Below are positions 33,382 through 41,615 of a stretch of DNA of 51,814 nucleotides, piece after piece. The notes under the pieces were generated by a model that made no database searches, was not told the DNA's origin, and saw only the letters and a program-made list of their open reading frames with translations. The DNA comes from Firmicutes bacterium UBA3936 (GTDB taxonomy: Bacteria > Bacillota > Dethiobacteria > Dethiobacterales > Dethiobacteraceae), in contig DGEC01000058.1 in NCBI GenBank assembly GCA_002385745.1, positions 1 through 51,814 of the forward strand, read 5' to 3'. Position 1 is the first letter of the stretch, and every line of letters starts with the position of its first letter. The position numbers were made by a program, and so were the translations under genes.

Positions 33382-33425
33382 AGTCCGAAACAATTGAAAG
33401 TAAAGGCTTCTTGCAGCCTGAAACC

Positions 33426-33454
33426 TTGACATTAAAAAATGAAAAAGATATAAT
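33426..33454 (+). promoter_or_regulatory. Consensus sigma-A promoter of rpmH-rnpA
   Basis: TTGACA (33426-33431), 17-base spacer, TATAAT (33449-33454): a perfect vegetative promoter about 60 bases before rpmH. Confidence 0.88.
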
Positions 33455-33513
33455 CACTTTGATATAAGGGAAGGTAAAGGGCAGCAGGGTGCGAACAGGA
33501 GGTGTGGAGAGAC

Positions 33514-33648
33514 TTGAAGCGTACTTATCAGCCAAAAGTGAAAAAAAGGAAAAGAATTCACGGTTTTCGCAGCCGGATGTCCACCGGCGCGGGGCGTTTG
33601 GTTATAAAGAGAAGGCGTACCAAAGGCAGAAAAAGACTTTCCGCCTAA
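33514..33648 (+). CDS. rpmH: 50S ribosomal protein L34
   Basis: A 44-residue, very basic ribosomal protein: KRTYQPKVKKRKRIHGFRSR at the N-terminus and a K/R-rich tail ending RLSA. These are invariant L34 features. The start is TTG, nine bases after AGGAGGTG (33497-33504). It is the first gene on the plus side of oriC, driven by a perfect promoter, and its stop overlaps or abuts the possible rnpA starts. The size is exactly that of the family. Confidence 0.95.
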   Translation: MKRTYQPKVKKRKRIHGFRSRMSTGAGRLVIKRRRTKGRKRLSA

Positions 33649-33659
33649 TGCAGGAAATA

Positions 33660-34007
33660 ATGAAAAAAAAGGGAAAAATAACTAGAAGTTCGGATTTCCG
33701 GCGGGTTTTCCAGGCCGGAAAGTCTCTGGCGACGCGCAATATTGTCCTCTATTATCGTAAAAACCAGTTGAATGAAAGCCGCGTCGGTTTTATTGTCAGT
33801 AAAAAGCTCGGTAATGCCGTAAAGCGCAATCGTGTTAAAAGAGTGCTGCGGGAAGGGTACCGTCACCTTGCCGGGAAGATTAGTTCCGGTTATGATATGG
33901 TTTTTGTTGCCAGGTTTAGGGCAGTAACTTTGCCTGCCGGACAGGCCGGCGCTGAAATGGAACAATTATTGCTCAAAGGCGGCCTTTTAAAAGCTGACTC
34001 CCGTTAG
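33660..34007 (+). CDS. rnpA: Ribonuclease P protein component
   Basis: The protein cofactor of RNase P, which trims the 5' leader of tRNA precursors. The 115 residues start KKKGKITRSSDFRRVFQAGKS and contain the RNA-binding RNR motif (NAVKRNRVKRVLRE). An ATG at 33648, overlapping the rpmH stop, is possible but lacks a ribosome site. The ATG at 33660 has CAGGA upstream and gives the usual length. The frame is open back to 33489, but that part is out-of-frame overlap with rpmH. Confidence 0.93.
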   Translation: MKKKGKITRSSDFRRVFQAGKSLATRNIVLYYRKNQLNESRVGFIVSKKLGNAVKRNRVKRVLREGYRHLAGKISSGYDMVFVARFRAVTLPAGQAGAEMEQLLLKGGLLKADSR

Positions 34008-34029
34008 CCAACAAAGAAGCGGTGATAAA

Positions 34030-34263
34030 ATGGTAAAGTTGCTGCTTTTTCTGCTGCACTTTTATCAAAAGTACATTTCCCCGTTAAAAATGCCGGTCTG
34101 CCGTTTTACCCCTACCTGTTCCGAATATGCGGTGCAGGCCATCAAACGGTATGGACCGTATAAAGGTTTGTGGATGTCAGTGTGCCGTCTGAGCCGTTGC
34201 CATCCCTTCCATCCAGGCGGATATGATCCTGTGGATGCCAATCAAAAGGAGGCCGGTTCGTGA
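34030..34263 (+). CDS. yidD: Membrane protein insertion efficiency factor YidD
   Basis: A 77-residue amphipathic protein that assists YidC-dependent membrane insertion. Family marks are HFYQKYISP, FTPTCSEYA with its cysteine, and RCHPFHPGGYDPV. It lies between rnpA and yidC as in most bacteria; its TGA overlaps the yidC GTG by three bases. GCGGTGATAAA precedes the ATG. Confidence 0.95.
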   Translation: MVKLLLFLLHFYQKYISPLKMPVCRFTPTCSEYAVQAIKRYGPYKGLWMSVCRLSRCHPFHPGGYDPVDANQKEAGS

Positions 34264-34940
34264 TAGGAGCAATAAGGGATATCTTAAATTCCATACTGCT
34301 GGCTATTAATCAGGTGACAAACAATTACGGTATCTCCATAATAATCCTGACAGCACTGATCCGTATTTTAACCTGGCCGCTTATGAAAAAGCAGCTTGAT
34401 TCAACTAAAGCAATGCAGGAATTGCAGCCTGAACTGAAAAAAATTCAGGAGAAATATAAAAAAGATCCGAAAAAAGCGGATCAGGAAACTTTGGAGTTGA
34501 TGCGGAAACATCAGGTTAATCCCCTGATGGGATGTCTTCCCCTGCTGATACAGCTGCCCATACTGTGGGCAATGTTTAGGCTCTTGCAATCGCCGCCTGA
34601 ACTGGCAGAGCATACCTTTTTTCTTTTCGGCATAGATATGCGGCTTGCCTTGAAGGCAACTGTTGACGGTGTCACAGTCTGGCAGAAAAATCCGGGCTAT
34701 TGGCTGTTGGTAATTATGTCTGGGGCTACCACCTTTTTGCAGCAGTATTTTATGATAACCGACAAATCTCAAAGGTCAATGCTTATTTTTATGCCGATAT
34801 TTTTCCTATATGTCAGCATAAGTTTCCCGGCAGGGCTTGTTATTTATTGGGTGACAAACAATCTTCTTTCTATCGGGCAGCATCTTCTTGTCAACAAAAA
34901 GCCAAAAAAGCCCGCCGGTGAAGGGAGCGTAGGTAAATAA
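34260..34940 (+). CDS. yidC: Membrane protein insertase YidC/SpoIIIJ (short Gram-positive form)
   Basis: Inserts and folds membrane proteins; the SpoIIIJ form also supports forespore development. The 226 residues lack the large periplasmic domain of E. coli YidC. Hydrophobic segments include SIIILTALIRILTWPLM, LIQLPILWAMFRLL, WLLVIMSGATTFLQQYF and LIFMPIFFLYVSISFPAGLVIYW. A charged cytoplasmic hairpin (KIQEKYKKDPKKADQ) follows the first. No lipoprotein signal is seen. The start is GTG, with AAAGGAGG upstream. The stop overlaps the jag start (TAATG). Confidence 0.95.
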   Translation: MIGAIRDILNSILLAINQVTNNYGISIIILTALIRILTWPLMKKQLDSTKAMQELQPELKKIQEKYKKDPKKADQETLELMRKHQVNPLMGCLPLLIQLPILWAMFRLLQSPPELAEHTFFLFGIDMRLALKATVDGVTVWQKNPGYWLLVIMSGATTFLQQYFMITDKSQRSMLIFMPIFFLYVSISFPAGLVIYWVTNNLLSIGQHLLVNKKPKKPAGEGSVGK

Positions 34941-35560
34941 TGAGGGTAGTAGAAGCGTGTGGCAAGACGGTTGAGGAAGCAACCGAAAAAGCCCTGGAAC
35001 AGTTGAATCTGCCGATAGAGCGGGTGCAGATAGAAATACTTGAGGAGCCGAGCAGCGGTTTGTTCGGTTTGATTGGAGCCAAGCAGGCCAGGGTCCGTGT
35101 TTCCGAAAAAATCACCCCGGAAAGCTACATGCATGATTTTCTGGAGGAAATAATCGGTAAGATGGGCCTGGTTGCCGAAGTAGAAACCTACATGGAGGAT
35201 AAAAACCTGCTGATGAATGTCAGCGGGCAGAAGATGGGCATGCTAATCGGGAAACGCGGACAAACGTTAAATGCTCTGCAGTATCTTCTTAATGTGATTT
35301 ATCACAAAAAATTTCCCGAGCAGGAGGGGCGAATAATCCTGGACGTTGAAGATTACAGGCAGAAAAGGGAAGAAACCCTGCGCATGCTGGCGGAGAACCT
35401 GGCAAAAAAGGTTGTCCGCATGCACAGGGAAGTGGTTTTGGAGCCCATGACCCCACAGGAAAGAAGGATTATCCATACTGCTTTGCAGGAGCATGAAGCA
35501 GTAAGAACTTACAGTGAAGGGGAAGAACCTTACCGGAAAGTGGTCATAGCCCCGAGGTAA
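34940..35560 (+). CDS. jag: RNA-binding protein Jag/KhpB (Jag-N, KH, R3H)
   Basis: A 206-residue RNA-binding protein paired with yidC (SpoIIIJ-associated). The N-terminal Jag domain (1-50) includes EEPSSGLFGLIG. A KH domain has the GMLIGKRGQTLNALQ loop. A C-terminal R3H domain has MTPQERRIIHTALQEHEAVRTYSEGEEPYR shape, the R...H motif being visible. In other Gram-positives it affects cell-wall growth and binds small RNAs. It overlaps the yidC stop and is followed by a hairpin before mnmE. Confidence 0.94.
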   Translation: MRVVEACGKTVEEATEKALEQLNLPIERVQIEILEEPSSGLFGLIGAKQARVRVSEKITPESYMHDFLEEIIGKMGLVAEVETYMEDKNLLMNVSGQKMGMLIGKRGQTLNALQYLLNVIYHKKFPEQEGRIILDVEDYRQKREETLRMLAENLAKKVVRMHREVVLEPMTPQERRIIHTALQEHEAVRTYSEGEEPYRKVVIAPR

Positions 35561-35569
35561 AAATTACGG

Positions 35570-35592
35570 CCGCCCCAAGAGGCGGTTTTTTG
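35570..35592 (+). terminator. Weak intrinsic terminator after jag
   Basis: A 5-bp GC stem (35570-35574 with 35581-35585) and T6. It could attenuate rather than stop readthrough into mnmE, 38 bases downstream. Confidence 0.5.
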
Positions 35593-35629
35593 TTAGCGGA
35601 ATCTTTTCAGCAGCAAAGAGGTGTGTGCA

Positions 35630-37015
35630 ATGAACGATGACACAATAGCCGCCATCTCAACACCGCCGGGTGAAGGCGGAATCGGCATTGTCAGGTTAAG
35701 CGGCCCGCAAAGTTTTGCCATTGCGAGAAAAATAATATTCTTTCCCAGAGAAATAAAGGAACCGGAAAGTCACCGCCTGTATTACGGGTATGTTGTTGAC
35801 CCAAAAGACAACAGCTCCATCGATGAGGCATTGGTATCCTTTATGCGTTCTCCCAGGACTTACACCCGGGAAGATGTGGTGGAAATTAACTGTCACGGCG
35901 GTATCAGACCGCTTGCCCGGACTTTGGAGCTGGTTTTGTCCTGCGGTGCCCGGCTGGCGGAACCGGGTGAATTTACGCAGAGGGCTTTTTTAAACGGCCG
36001 GCTTGACCTGGCCCAGGCGGAAGCCGTGATTCAGATTATCCGTGCCAAGACGGACACTGCCCTGCGAGTGGGGATGAACCAGCTGACAGGCGGCCTTTCT
36101 TCCGAGGTAAAAAAAATCCGCGCCCAATTGCTGGCGGTGCTTGCCCGGATAGAAGCTGCCGTTGATTTTCCCGAGCTCCATGACGTGGAAGAGATTACCC
36201 GTCGGGAAATAGGAGAAGAAGTTGCCGCCGCGGGTGCAGAGATAGAGGCACTGCTAAAAACGGCCGACAAAGGCAAGATTCTTCGCGAAGGGCTGCTAAC
36301 CGCCATCATCGGCTTGCCGAATGTGGGGAAAAGTTCATTGCTTAATGCACTTTTGCGGGAACAGCGGGCCATAGTAACGGATGTTCCGGGGACAACCCGT
36401 GATATATTGGAGGAAAGCGTAAATATCGGCGGTATTGCCTTGACTGTAATTGATACCGCGGGCATCAGAAAAACGGAAAACAAGGTGGAAAAAATAGGTG
36501 TGGAACGCTCCCGCGCCGCTTTGTCCCGGGCAGATCTGGTTCTTTTGGTCACTGATCTTACGCGGCCTTTTGCGGAAGAAGAAATGCAGCTACTGCAGTC
36601 TGTGGGAAAGCGGCCGTGTATTATTGTTGCCAATAAGGCGGACCTGGTTGATGATGTGGAAGAGAGAAAAGCGGCTATCCTGCGCCGGGCGGCCGGTAGA
36701 GAAGTTGTGGCAACTGCCGCAGTACGGGGGCAGGGGCTGGAAGAACTGGAAGACAGGATAAAACACCTGGTATTTCAGGGTGAAGCAATGGCAAGCGGGG
36801 CAGTATATGTAACAACGGCACGCCACAAGGATGCTTTAAAGAAAGCCCAAAAGGCGCTGCATGATTTAAAGAAGGCTTTAGATGACAAGGTGCCGGTAGA
36901 CCTTTTGTCCGTTGATCTCCATAATGCTTTGGCTGCATTGGGTGAAATTACCGGAGAAACTGTGGGCGATGATTTGCTTAATGAGATTTTCAGTTCTTTC
37001 TGCATTGGCAAGTAA
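35630..37015 (+). CDS. mnmE: tRNA modification GTPase MnmE
   Basis: With MnmG, builds the 5-carboxymethylaminomethyl group on wobble U34 of tRNA. The 461 residues have the N-terminal folate-binding domain (IAAISTPPGEGGIGIVRLSGP), a helical domain, an inserted G domain with GLPNVGKSSLLN, DVPGTTRD, DTAG and NKAD motifs, and the essential C-terminal CIGK. The ATG has GAGGTG seven bases upstream; an in-frame GTG nine bases earlier is disfavoured. mnmG follows after 19 bases. Confidence 0.97.
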   Translation: MNDDTIAAISTPPGEGGIGIVRLSGPQSFAIARKIIFFPREIKEPESHRLYYGYVVDPKDNSSIDEALVSFMRSPRTYTREDVVEINCHGGIRPLARTLELVLSCGARLAEPGEFTQRAFLNGRLDLAQAEAVIQIIRAKTDTALRVGMNQLTGGLSSEVKKIRAQLLAVLARIEAAVDFPELHDVEEITRREIGEEVAAAGAEIEALLKTADKGKILREGLLTAIIGLPNVGKSSLLNALLREQRAIVTDVPGTTRDILEESVNIGGIALTVIDTAGIRKTENKVEKIGVERSRAALSRADLVLLVTDLTRPFAEEEMQLLQSVGKRPCIIVANKADLVDDVEERKAAILRRAAGREVVATAAVRGQGLEELEDRIKHLVFQGEAMASGAVYVTTARHKDALKKAQKALHDLKKALDDKVPVDLLSVDLHNALAALGEITGETVGDDLLNEIFSSFCIGK

Positions 37016-37034
37016 CGGGTCTGGGGTGAAGGAA

Positions 37035-38912
37035 ATGACTTATTACGCTGGAGAATATGAGGTCATTGTCATCGGTGCAGGGCATGCAGGCTGCGAAGCG
37101 GCTCTGGCCGCCGCCCGCATGGGCTGCCGGACACTGCTGTTAACCATTAATCTTGATGCGGTGGCCATGATGCCGTGCAATCCGGCCATAGGAGGGCCGG
37201 GCAAGGGACATCTTGTCCGGGAGATCGATGCCTTGGGCGGAGAAATGGCAAAAAACATTGATAAGACATGTATCCAAATCAGAATGTTAAATACCGGGAA
37301 AGGCCCGGCGGTACATGCCTTGCGGGCCCAGGCCGACAAGCAGTTGTACCAGTTGGAGATGCGCCGTACGCTGGAAGAACAAAAAAATCTTCACCTCCGG
37401 CAGGCAATGGTGGAAAAGCTCCGGATCAGAGGCGGAAAGATCCGGGGAGTGGTAACCCGGACGGGCGCCGTCTACTATGCGGGAGCCGTGGTGTTAACGT
37501 CCGGCACCTATTTAAGAGGACGCATTATCATTGGCGACATGCACTACAGGGGAGGGCCGGGCGGCCAGTTGGCAAGCAACAGGCTGTCCGCATCGCTTAG
37601 GCAGGCAGGCCTGGAACTGCTGCGCTTTAAAACGGGGACACCGGCCCGGGTTCACCGGGATTCTATAGACTTTGCGAAAACAATCATCCAGCCCGGAGAC
37701 GAGGGCGGTTTGCGTTTTTCCTTTGACAGTCCCGTGCGGGATAGGGAACAGGTCCCCTGCTGGCTGACCCATACAACTCCCGAGACTCACCGCCTGATAA
37801 TGGATAATCTTCATCGCTCTCCGCTGGTTTCCGGAGAGGTGGAAGGCGCAGGTCCGCGGTACTGCCCTTCCATCGAAGACAAGGTCCTGCGCTTTCCCGA
37901 CCGTTTGTCTCACCAGGTCTTTTTGGAACCGGAAGGGCTGCATACCGCCGAATACTATGTGCAGGGAATGTACACAAGCATGCCTGAAGATCTGCAGATA
38001 GCCATGCTGCGCACCATTCCGGGGCTCGAAAATGTCAGAATCACAAGGCCCGGTTATGCCATCGAGTATGACTGTCTTGCCCCGAGGCAGTTAAAGGCTA
38101 CCATGGAAACAAAGGTGGTTGAGGGCTTGTTCAGCGCAGGGCAGATAAACGGTTCCTCCGGTTATGAAGAGGCGGCCGCCCAGGGGATTGTGGCCGGCAT
38201 CAACGCCGCTTTGTTTGTGCGCGGGCAGAAGCCGCTTATTATTGACCGCTCCATGGGCTATATAGGTGTGTTGGTTGATGATTTGGTGGTCAAAGGAACA
38301 AACGAACCTTACCGCATTCTGACTTCACGGGCCGAATACCGCCTGCTCCTGCGCCAGGACAATGCGGATCTGAGACTTACACCTTTGGGACATAAGGTAG
38401 GTTTGATACCGCGGGAACGTTACTTGCGCTTTACAGAAAAAAAACAAAGAACGGCAGCGGAGCGGCAAAGGCTTGCCGGCAAGCTGATCAAACCAAGCGA
38501 CCGGGTTAATGATTACTTGCAAAAGCTCGGCAGCGCCCCCCTTTCAGCAGCAGTCAGTGCGGCCCAGCTGTTGAAAAGACACGAAATATCTTATGAGGAT
38601 ATTGAGCGGCTCCTGGATGAAAAGTCCGCGCTGAGCCGGGAAGAAAGGGAGCAGGTAGAAATCCAGATCAAATATGAAGGTTATATAGAAAAGCAAAAAC
38701 AGCAGGTTGAGAAATATAAGAAGATGGAAAAAAAGCTGCTTCCGGAAGATATATCCTACGAGAAGCTGTCGGGTCTTTCCCGGGAAGCGGTGGAAAAACT
38801 AAGCAAAATAAGACCGCGTTCCATCGGCCAGGCCAGCCGCATATCCGGGGTGTCTCCGGCGGATATAGCAGTTTTGCTTGTTCACCTGCAAAAAAAGAAA
38901 AAGCAGGAGTAA
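37035..38912 (+). CDS. mnmG: tRNA uridine-5-carboxymethylaminomethyl modification enzyme MnmG
   Basis: The FAD-dependent partner of MnmE. The 625 residues start with the Rossmann motif VIVIGAGHAGCEAALAAARMG, followed by the MnmG signatures MPCNPAIGGPGKGHLVREIDALGG and GTYLRGRI. The C-terminal helical domain (LEEK..SREEREQ..., YEGYIEKQKQQVEKYKKMEKK) binds MnmE and tRNA. It begins 19 bases after mnmE with GGTGAAGGAA upstream. An open extension of 41 codons overlaps mnmE and is excluded. rsmG follows with no gap. Confidence 0.97.
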   Translation: MTYYAGEYEVIVIGAGHAGCEAALAAARMGCRTLLLTINLDAVAMMPCNPAIGGPGKGHLVREIDALGGEMAKNIDKTCIQIRMLNTGKGPAVHALRAQADKQLYQLEMRRTLEEQKNLHLRQAMVEKLRIRGGKIRGVVTRTGAVYYAGAVVLTSGTYLRGRIIIGDMHYRGGPGGQLASNRLSASLRQAGLELLRFKTGTPARVHRDSIDFAKTIIQPGDEGGLRFSFDSPVRDREQVPCWLTHTTPETHRLIMDNLHRSPLVSGEVEGAGPRYCPSIEDKVLRFPDRLSHQVFLEPEGLHTAEYYVQGMYTSMPEDLQIAMLRTIPGLENVRITRPGYAIEYDCLAPRQLKATMETKVVEGLFSAGQINGSSGYEEAAAQGIVAGINAALFVRGQKPLIIDRSMGYIGVLVDDLVVKGTNEPYRILTSRAEYRLLLRQDNADLRLTPLGHKVGLIPRERYLRFTEKKQRTAAERQRLAGKLIKPSDRVNDYLQKLGSAPLSAAVSAAQLLKRHEISYEDIERLLDEKSALSREEREQVEIQIKYEGYIEKQKQQVEKYKKMEKKLLPEDISYEKLSGLSREAVEKLSKIRPRSIGQASRISGVSPADIAVLLVHLQKKKKQE

Positions 38913-39628
38913 ATGCGCATGCAGCAGGTACTCATGTCTCTTGCGGCAGGAATGGGAATAGAAATGACTGTCAAACAGGCGGAGCAATTTTTGCACTATG
39001 CAAAAAGGCTGCTGGAAGTCAACCGCAGTTTTAACCTGACAGGCATTACCGGGTTACGGGAAGTTTTCATCAAACATTTTCTTGACAGCCTGGCCCTATT
39101 GCTTGCAATGCCCTACCCGAGGGCCCCCTGATCGATGTGGGCAGCGGCGCAGGTTTTCCGGGCATACCTTTAAAAATAATGTTTCCCGGGCTTGCCGTTA
39201 CCCTACTGGATTCCCTGCGCAAGAGGACGGATTTTTTAGAGGAAACGGTTCGCTCCCTTGGACTGCGGGAGGTCACAATAGTGCATGGCCGGGCGGAAGA
39301 CCTGGGCAGGGATCCCTGCTACCGGGAAAAATACCCGCTGGTTGTTGCACGGGCCGTTGCGCCGCTTCCTGTCCTGGCGGAGTTGTGCTTGCCGTTTGCA
39401 GCCGTAGGCGGCATCTTCGCGGCTTATAAAGGGCCGGAGGGAGACAGGGAACTTGCGGCTGCGGGCGGGGCTCTGGAACTGCTTGGGGGAGGCCGGACCG
39501 GGAAATTTTTCTATAACCTGCCCGAGGGACAAGGCAGGCGAATACTGCTTTTAATTAAAAAAGAAAAAAATACAGCGGAAAAATATCCCCGCCGGGCGGG
39601 AAAGCCCCAGAGGAGCCCGCTCGGGTGA
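38913..39628 (+). pseudogene. rsmG: 16S rRNA (guanine527-N7)-methyltransferase RsmG, frameshifted
   Basis: RsmG methylates G527 of 16S rRNA using S-adenosylmethionine. The N-terminal part (38913-39131) has QFLHYAKRLLEVNRSFNLTG and FIKHFLDSLALL. The remainder, including the SAM-binding LIDVGSGAGFPGIP, VARAVAPL and KYPRRAGKPQRSPLG, is in another frame. Joining them needs one extra base (or a -1 shift). The best spot is the CCC at 39111-39113: a fourth C would give ...LLAMPLPEGPLIDVGSGAG, a normal RsmG sequence of about 238 residues. This is either a real inactivating deletion or a homopolymer sequencing error. Loss of RsmG causes low-level streptomycin resistance in other bacteria and is tolerated. 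A start at 38919 is also possible. Confidence 0.88.
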
Positions 39629-39675
39629 AAGCCTTTTAACGGCCGCATTTGTCGGTATAGTAAAAGGCTTTTTCA
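39628..39675 (+). terminator. Intrinsic terminator after rsmG
   Basis: An 11-bp perfect outer stem (39628-39638 with 39661-39671) enclosing a 22-base loop, then a T-run. It ends the rpmH-rsmG set ahead of noc. Confidence 0.75.
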
Positions 39676-39831
39676 TTGAAACAGATAATTACGTGATTGC
39701 AGAAATATAACAGCCGGGGAAACCCCAAAAGAATGAAGAAAAACCGGCAAGACGGCTTCCCACTGGCAGGATATCCCTTTCAATTGTCGAATATTTTTTA
39801 GTTAAAATATGGGAAATGCGGAGGGATATCT

Positions 39832-40671
39832 GTGAACGAAGGATGGAACAGGCTTATAAACATTGAGACAGATGCGTATAGCCAGGGAGAAATACAGCAA
39901 ATACCAATAAGAAATATTCGACCCAATCCTTTTCAGCCCCGCAAAGTTTTTCCCGAGGAAAAAATTGCGGAATTAATGCAGTCCATAAAAACCTACGGAC
40001 TCCTCCACCCCATAATAGTGAGAAAAGCAGGGAAACACTATGAACTTGTAGCCGGGGAAAGAAGGCTGCGCGCCTGCAGTCAACTGAAATGGACGATGAT
40101 CCCTGCGGTAGTGAAAAACATATCCGCCAATGCCATGGCAACGATAGCGCTTATTGAGAATTTGCAGCGTGAAGATCTTTCTTACTTTGAGGAAGCTGCC
40201 GGCTACGACAGGTTGCTGCGGGAGTTTAACTTAACACAGGAGGTACTGGCGCAGAGGCTTGGCAAAAGCCAGTCAACCATTGCCAATAAACTGCGGTTGC
40301 TTAAATTGCCGGAGAAAATAAAGGAAAAGCTATGTGCGGCGGATTTGTCGGAAAGACATGCCAGGGCGCTGCTGAAACTGCCGAGCGAAGAAGCACAGCA
40401 AAAAATACTGACGGAAATTTGCAACCTCGGTTATACCGTTAAGCAGGCAGAAAAAAGAATTGCCGACTATCTACAGGAAACGAAGCAAACGACCAAAGAA
40501 AAGAAAAAGGTTATTCTCAGGGATATACGTATTTTTCTCAATACTATCAGGCAGGCAGTTTCACTCTTGGAAAACAGCAACATAAAAACGGAAATGAAAG
40601 AAAAGGAAAAAGGGGATAAGTTGGAAATCATTATTTGCATCTCCAAGCGCAAGCAGGCAGGAACCAGCTAA
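39832..40671 (+). CDS. noc: Nucleoid occlusion protein Noc (ParB family)
   Basis: A CTP-binding ParB paralogue that blocks division over the chromosome. The 279 residues have the ParB N-terminal fold with IRPNPFQPRK, the CTP motif GERRLRA, IALIENLQREDL, and a helix-turn-helix (TQEVLAQRLGKSQSTIANKLRLL). The protein begins with a short extension (NEGWNRLINIETDAYS) where Noc has its membrane-targeting helix. The position between rsmG and parA is that of noc in Bacillus. The start is GTG with GGAGGG upstream. It is distinguished from parB by order; a second ParB is downstream. Confidence 0.88.
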   Translation: MNEGWNRLINIETDAYSQGEIQQIPIRNIRPNPFQPRKVFPEEKIAELMQSIKTYGLLHPIIVRKAGKHYELVAGERRLRACSQLKWTMIPAVVKNISANAMATIALIENLQREDLSYFEEAAGYDRLLREFNLTQEVLAQRLGKSQSTIANKLRLLKLPEKIKEKLCAADLSERHARALLKLPSEEAQQKILTEICNLGYTVKQAEKRIADYLQETKQTTKEKKKVILRDIRIFLNTIRQAVSLLENSNIKTEMKEKEKGDKLEIIICISKRKQAGTS

Positions 40672-40794
40672 AAGCGGGCGGCACCGCCGGCAAAAGGGCG
40701 GCAAATATGACGGCCGGCGACAAAAGACGTCACGGCGAGACAAGAAAAAAATAAAAAGCACAAAAATACCGCTATTCTGCAGGAGGAAGACTTC

Positions 40795-40851
40795 TTGGAC
40801 GCGAATACTAAGATTACTGCAGGGAGCGAGGTGGAAAAATGGCTCGGGTAA
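40795..40851 (+). other. Possible 18-codon leader frame overlapping the parA start
   Basis: AGGAGGA (40781-40787) precedes a TTG-initiated frame of 18 codons (DANTKITAGSEVEKWLG) that ends 10 bases inside parA in another frame. It could couple translation to parA. No homology is recognised. Confidence 0.25.
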
Positions 40852-41615
40852 TCGCTGTGACAAACCAAAAAGGCGGTGTCGGAAAAACAACAACTGCAGT
40901 TAATTTGAGCGCCTGCCTGGCGGTGCAAGGGAAAAAAGTCCTTTTGCTGGACACGGATCCGCAGGGCAATGCAACGAGCGGCATAGGACTGGAAAAACGC
41001 GAACTGAAATTCTGCATCTACGACGCCCTGATCAACGAGATGCCTTTGCAGAGAATAATCTGCAAAAGCCAGATAGAAGGATTGGACGTAGTGCCGGCAA
41101 CCATCCAGCTGGCCGGAGCGGAGATAGAGTTGGTTTCCACTATTTCCCGCGAGGTGCGGCTTCGCTCGGTGCTGGAAGAGGTTCGTGAAGCCTACGACTA
41201 CATAATTATTGATTGTCCTCCTTCCCTTGGCCTACTGACATTAAATGCTCTTTCGGCAGCCGATACTGTTTTGGTGCCAATTCAATGTGAATACTATGCC
41301 CTGGAAGGGCTGGGACAGCTGACAAATACCATCAACCTGGTAAAGAAGCATCTTAACAGCAAACTGGTACTGGAAGGGGTTCTTCTGACAATGTATGACT
41401 CGCGCACCAACTTGTCCGCACAAGTGGCGGAAGAGGTGCGCAAACATTTTGGCAGTAAAGTTTTTAAAGCTGTTATCCCCCGCAATGTGCGACTAAGCGA
41501 AGCTCCAAGCTACGGACAGCCAATCATAACCTACGATGAGCGTTCAAAGGGCGCGGAAACATACAGAGAATTGGCAAAGGAAGTGATGGCCAATGAGCAA
41601 GAAAAGGCTGGGTAA
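40839..41615 (+). CDS. parA: Chromosome partitioning ATPase ParA/Soj
   Basis: A Walker-type ATPase of 258 residues that works with ParB to segregate origins and, in Bacillus, regulates DnaA. It has the deviant Walker A motif KGGVGKTTTAVNL near residue 12, DTDPQGNATSG, and Walker B YIIIDCPPSLGLLT. GAGGTGG precedes the ATG. Its 3' end overlaps parB by 23 bases. Confidence 0.96.
   Translation: MARVIAVTNQKGGVGKTTTAVNLSACLAVQGKKVLLLDTDPQGNATSGIGLEKRELKFCIYDALINEMPLQRIICKSQIEGLDVVPATIQLAGAEIELVSTISREVRLRSVLEEVREAYDYIIIDCPPSLGLLTLNALSAADTVLVPIQCEYYALEGLGQLTNTINLVKKHLNSKLVLEGVLLTMYDSRTNLSAQVAEEVRKHFGSKVFKAVIPRNVRLSEAPSYGQPIITYDERSKGAETYRELAKEVMANEQEKAG

Larger units (their letters stand above)
33094..33425. 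other. oriC: Chromosomal replication origin oriC
   Basis: An intergenic region between divergent dnaA and rpmH with four perfect TTATCCACA DnaA boxes (listed separately) and two one-mismatch boxes (33162-33170; 33196-33204 on the minus strand). Gene direction switches here from minus to plus. The dnaA promoter must also lie here, but no convincing match was found. A terminator-like hairpin lies inside. Confidence 0.92.

Noticed and set aside
39124..39131. Programmed -1 frameshift at the C-run before the rsmG stop
   Set aside because: The second-frame residues upstream of the run already look like native RsmG, so the frame change lies earlier; there is no matching two-codon slippery heptamer.
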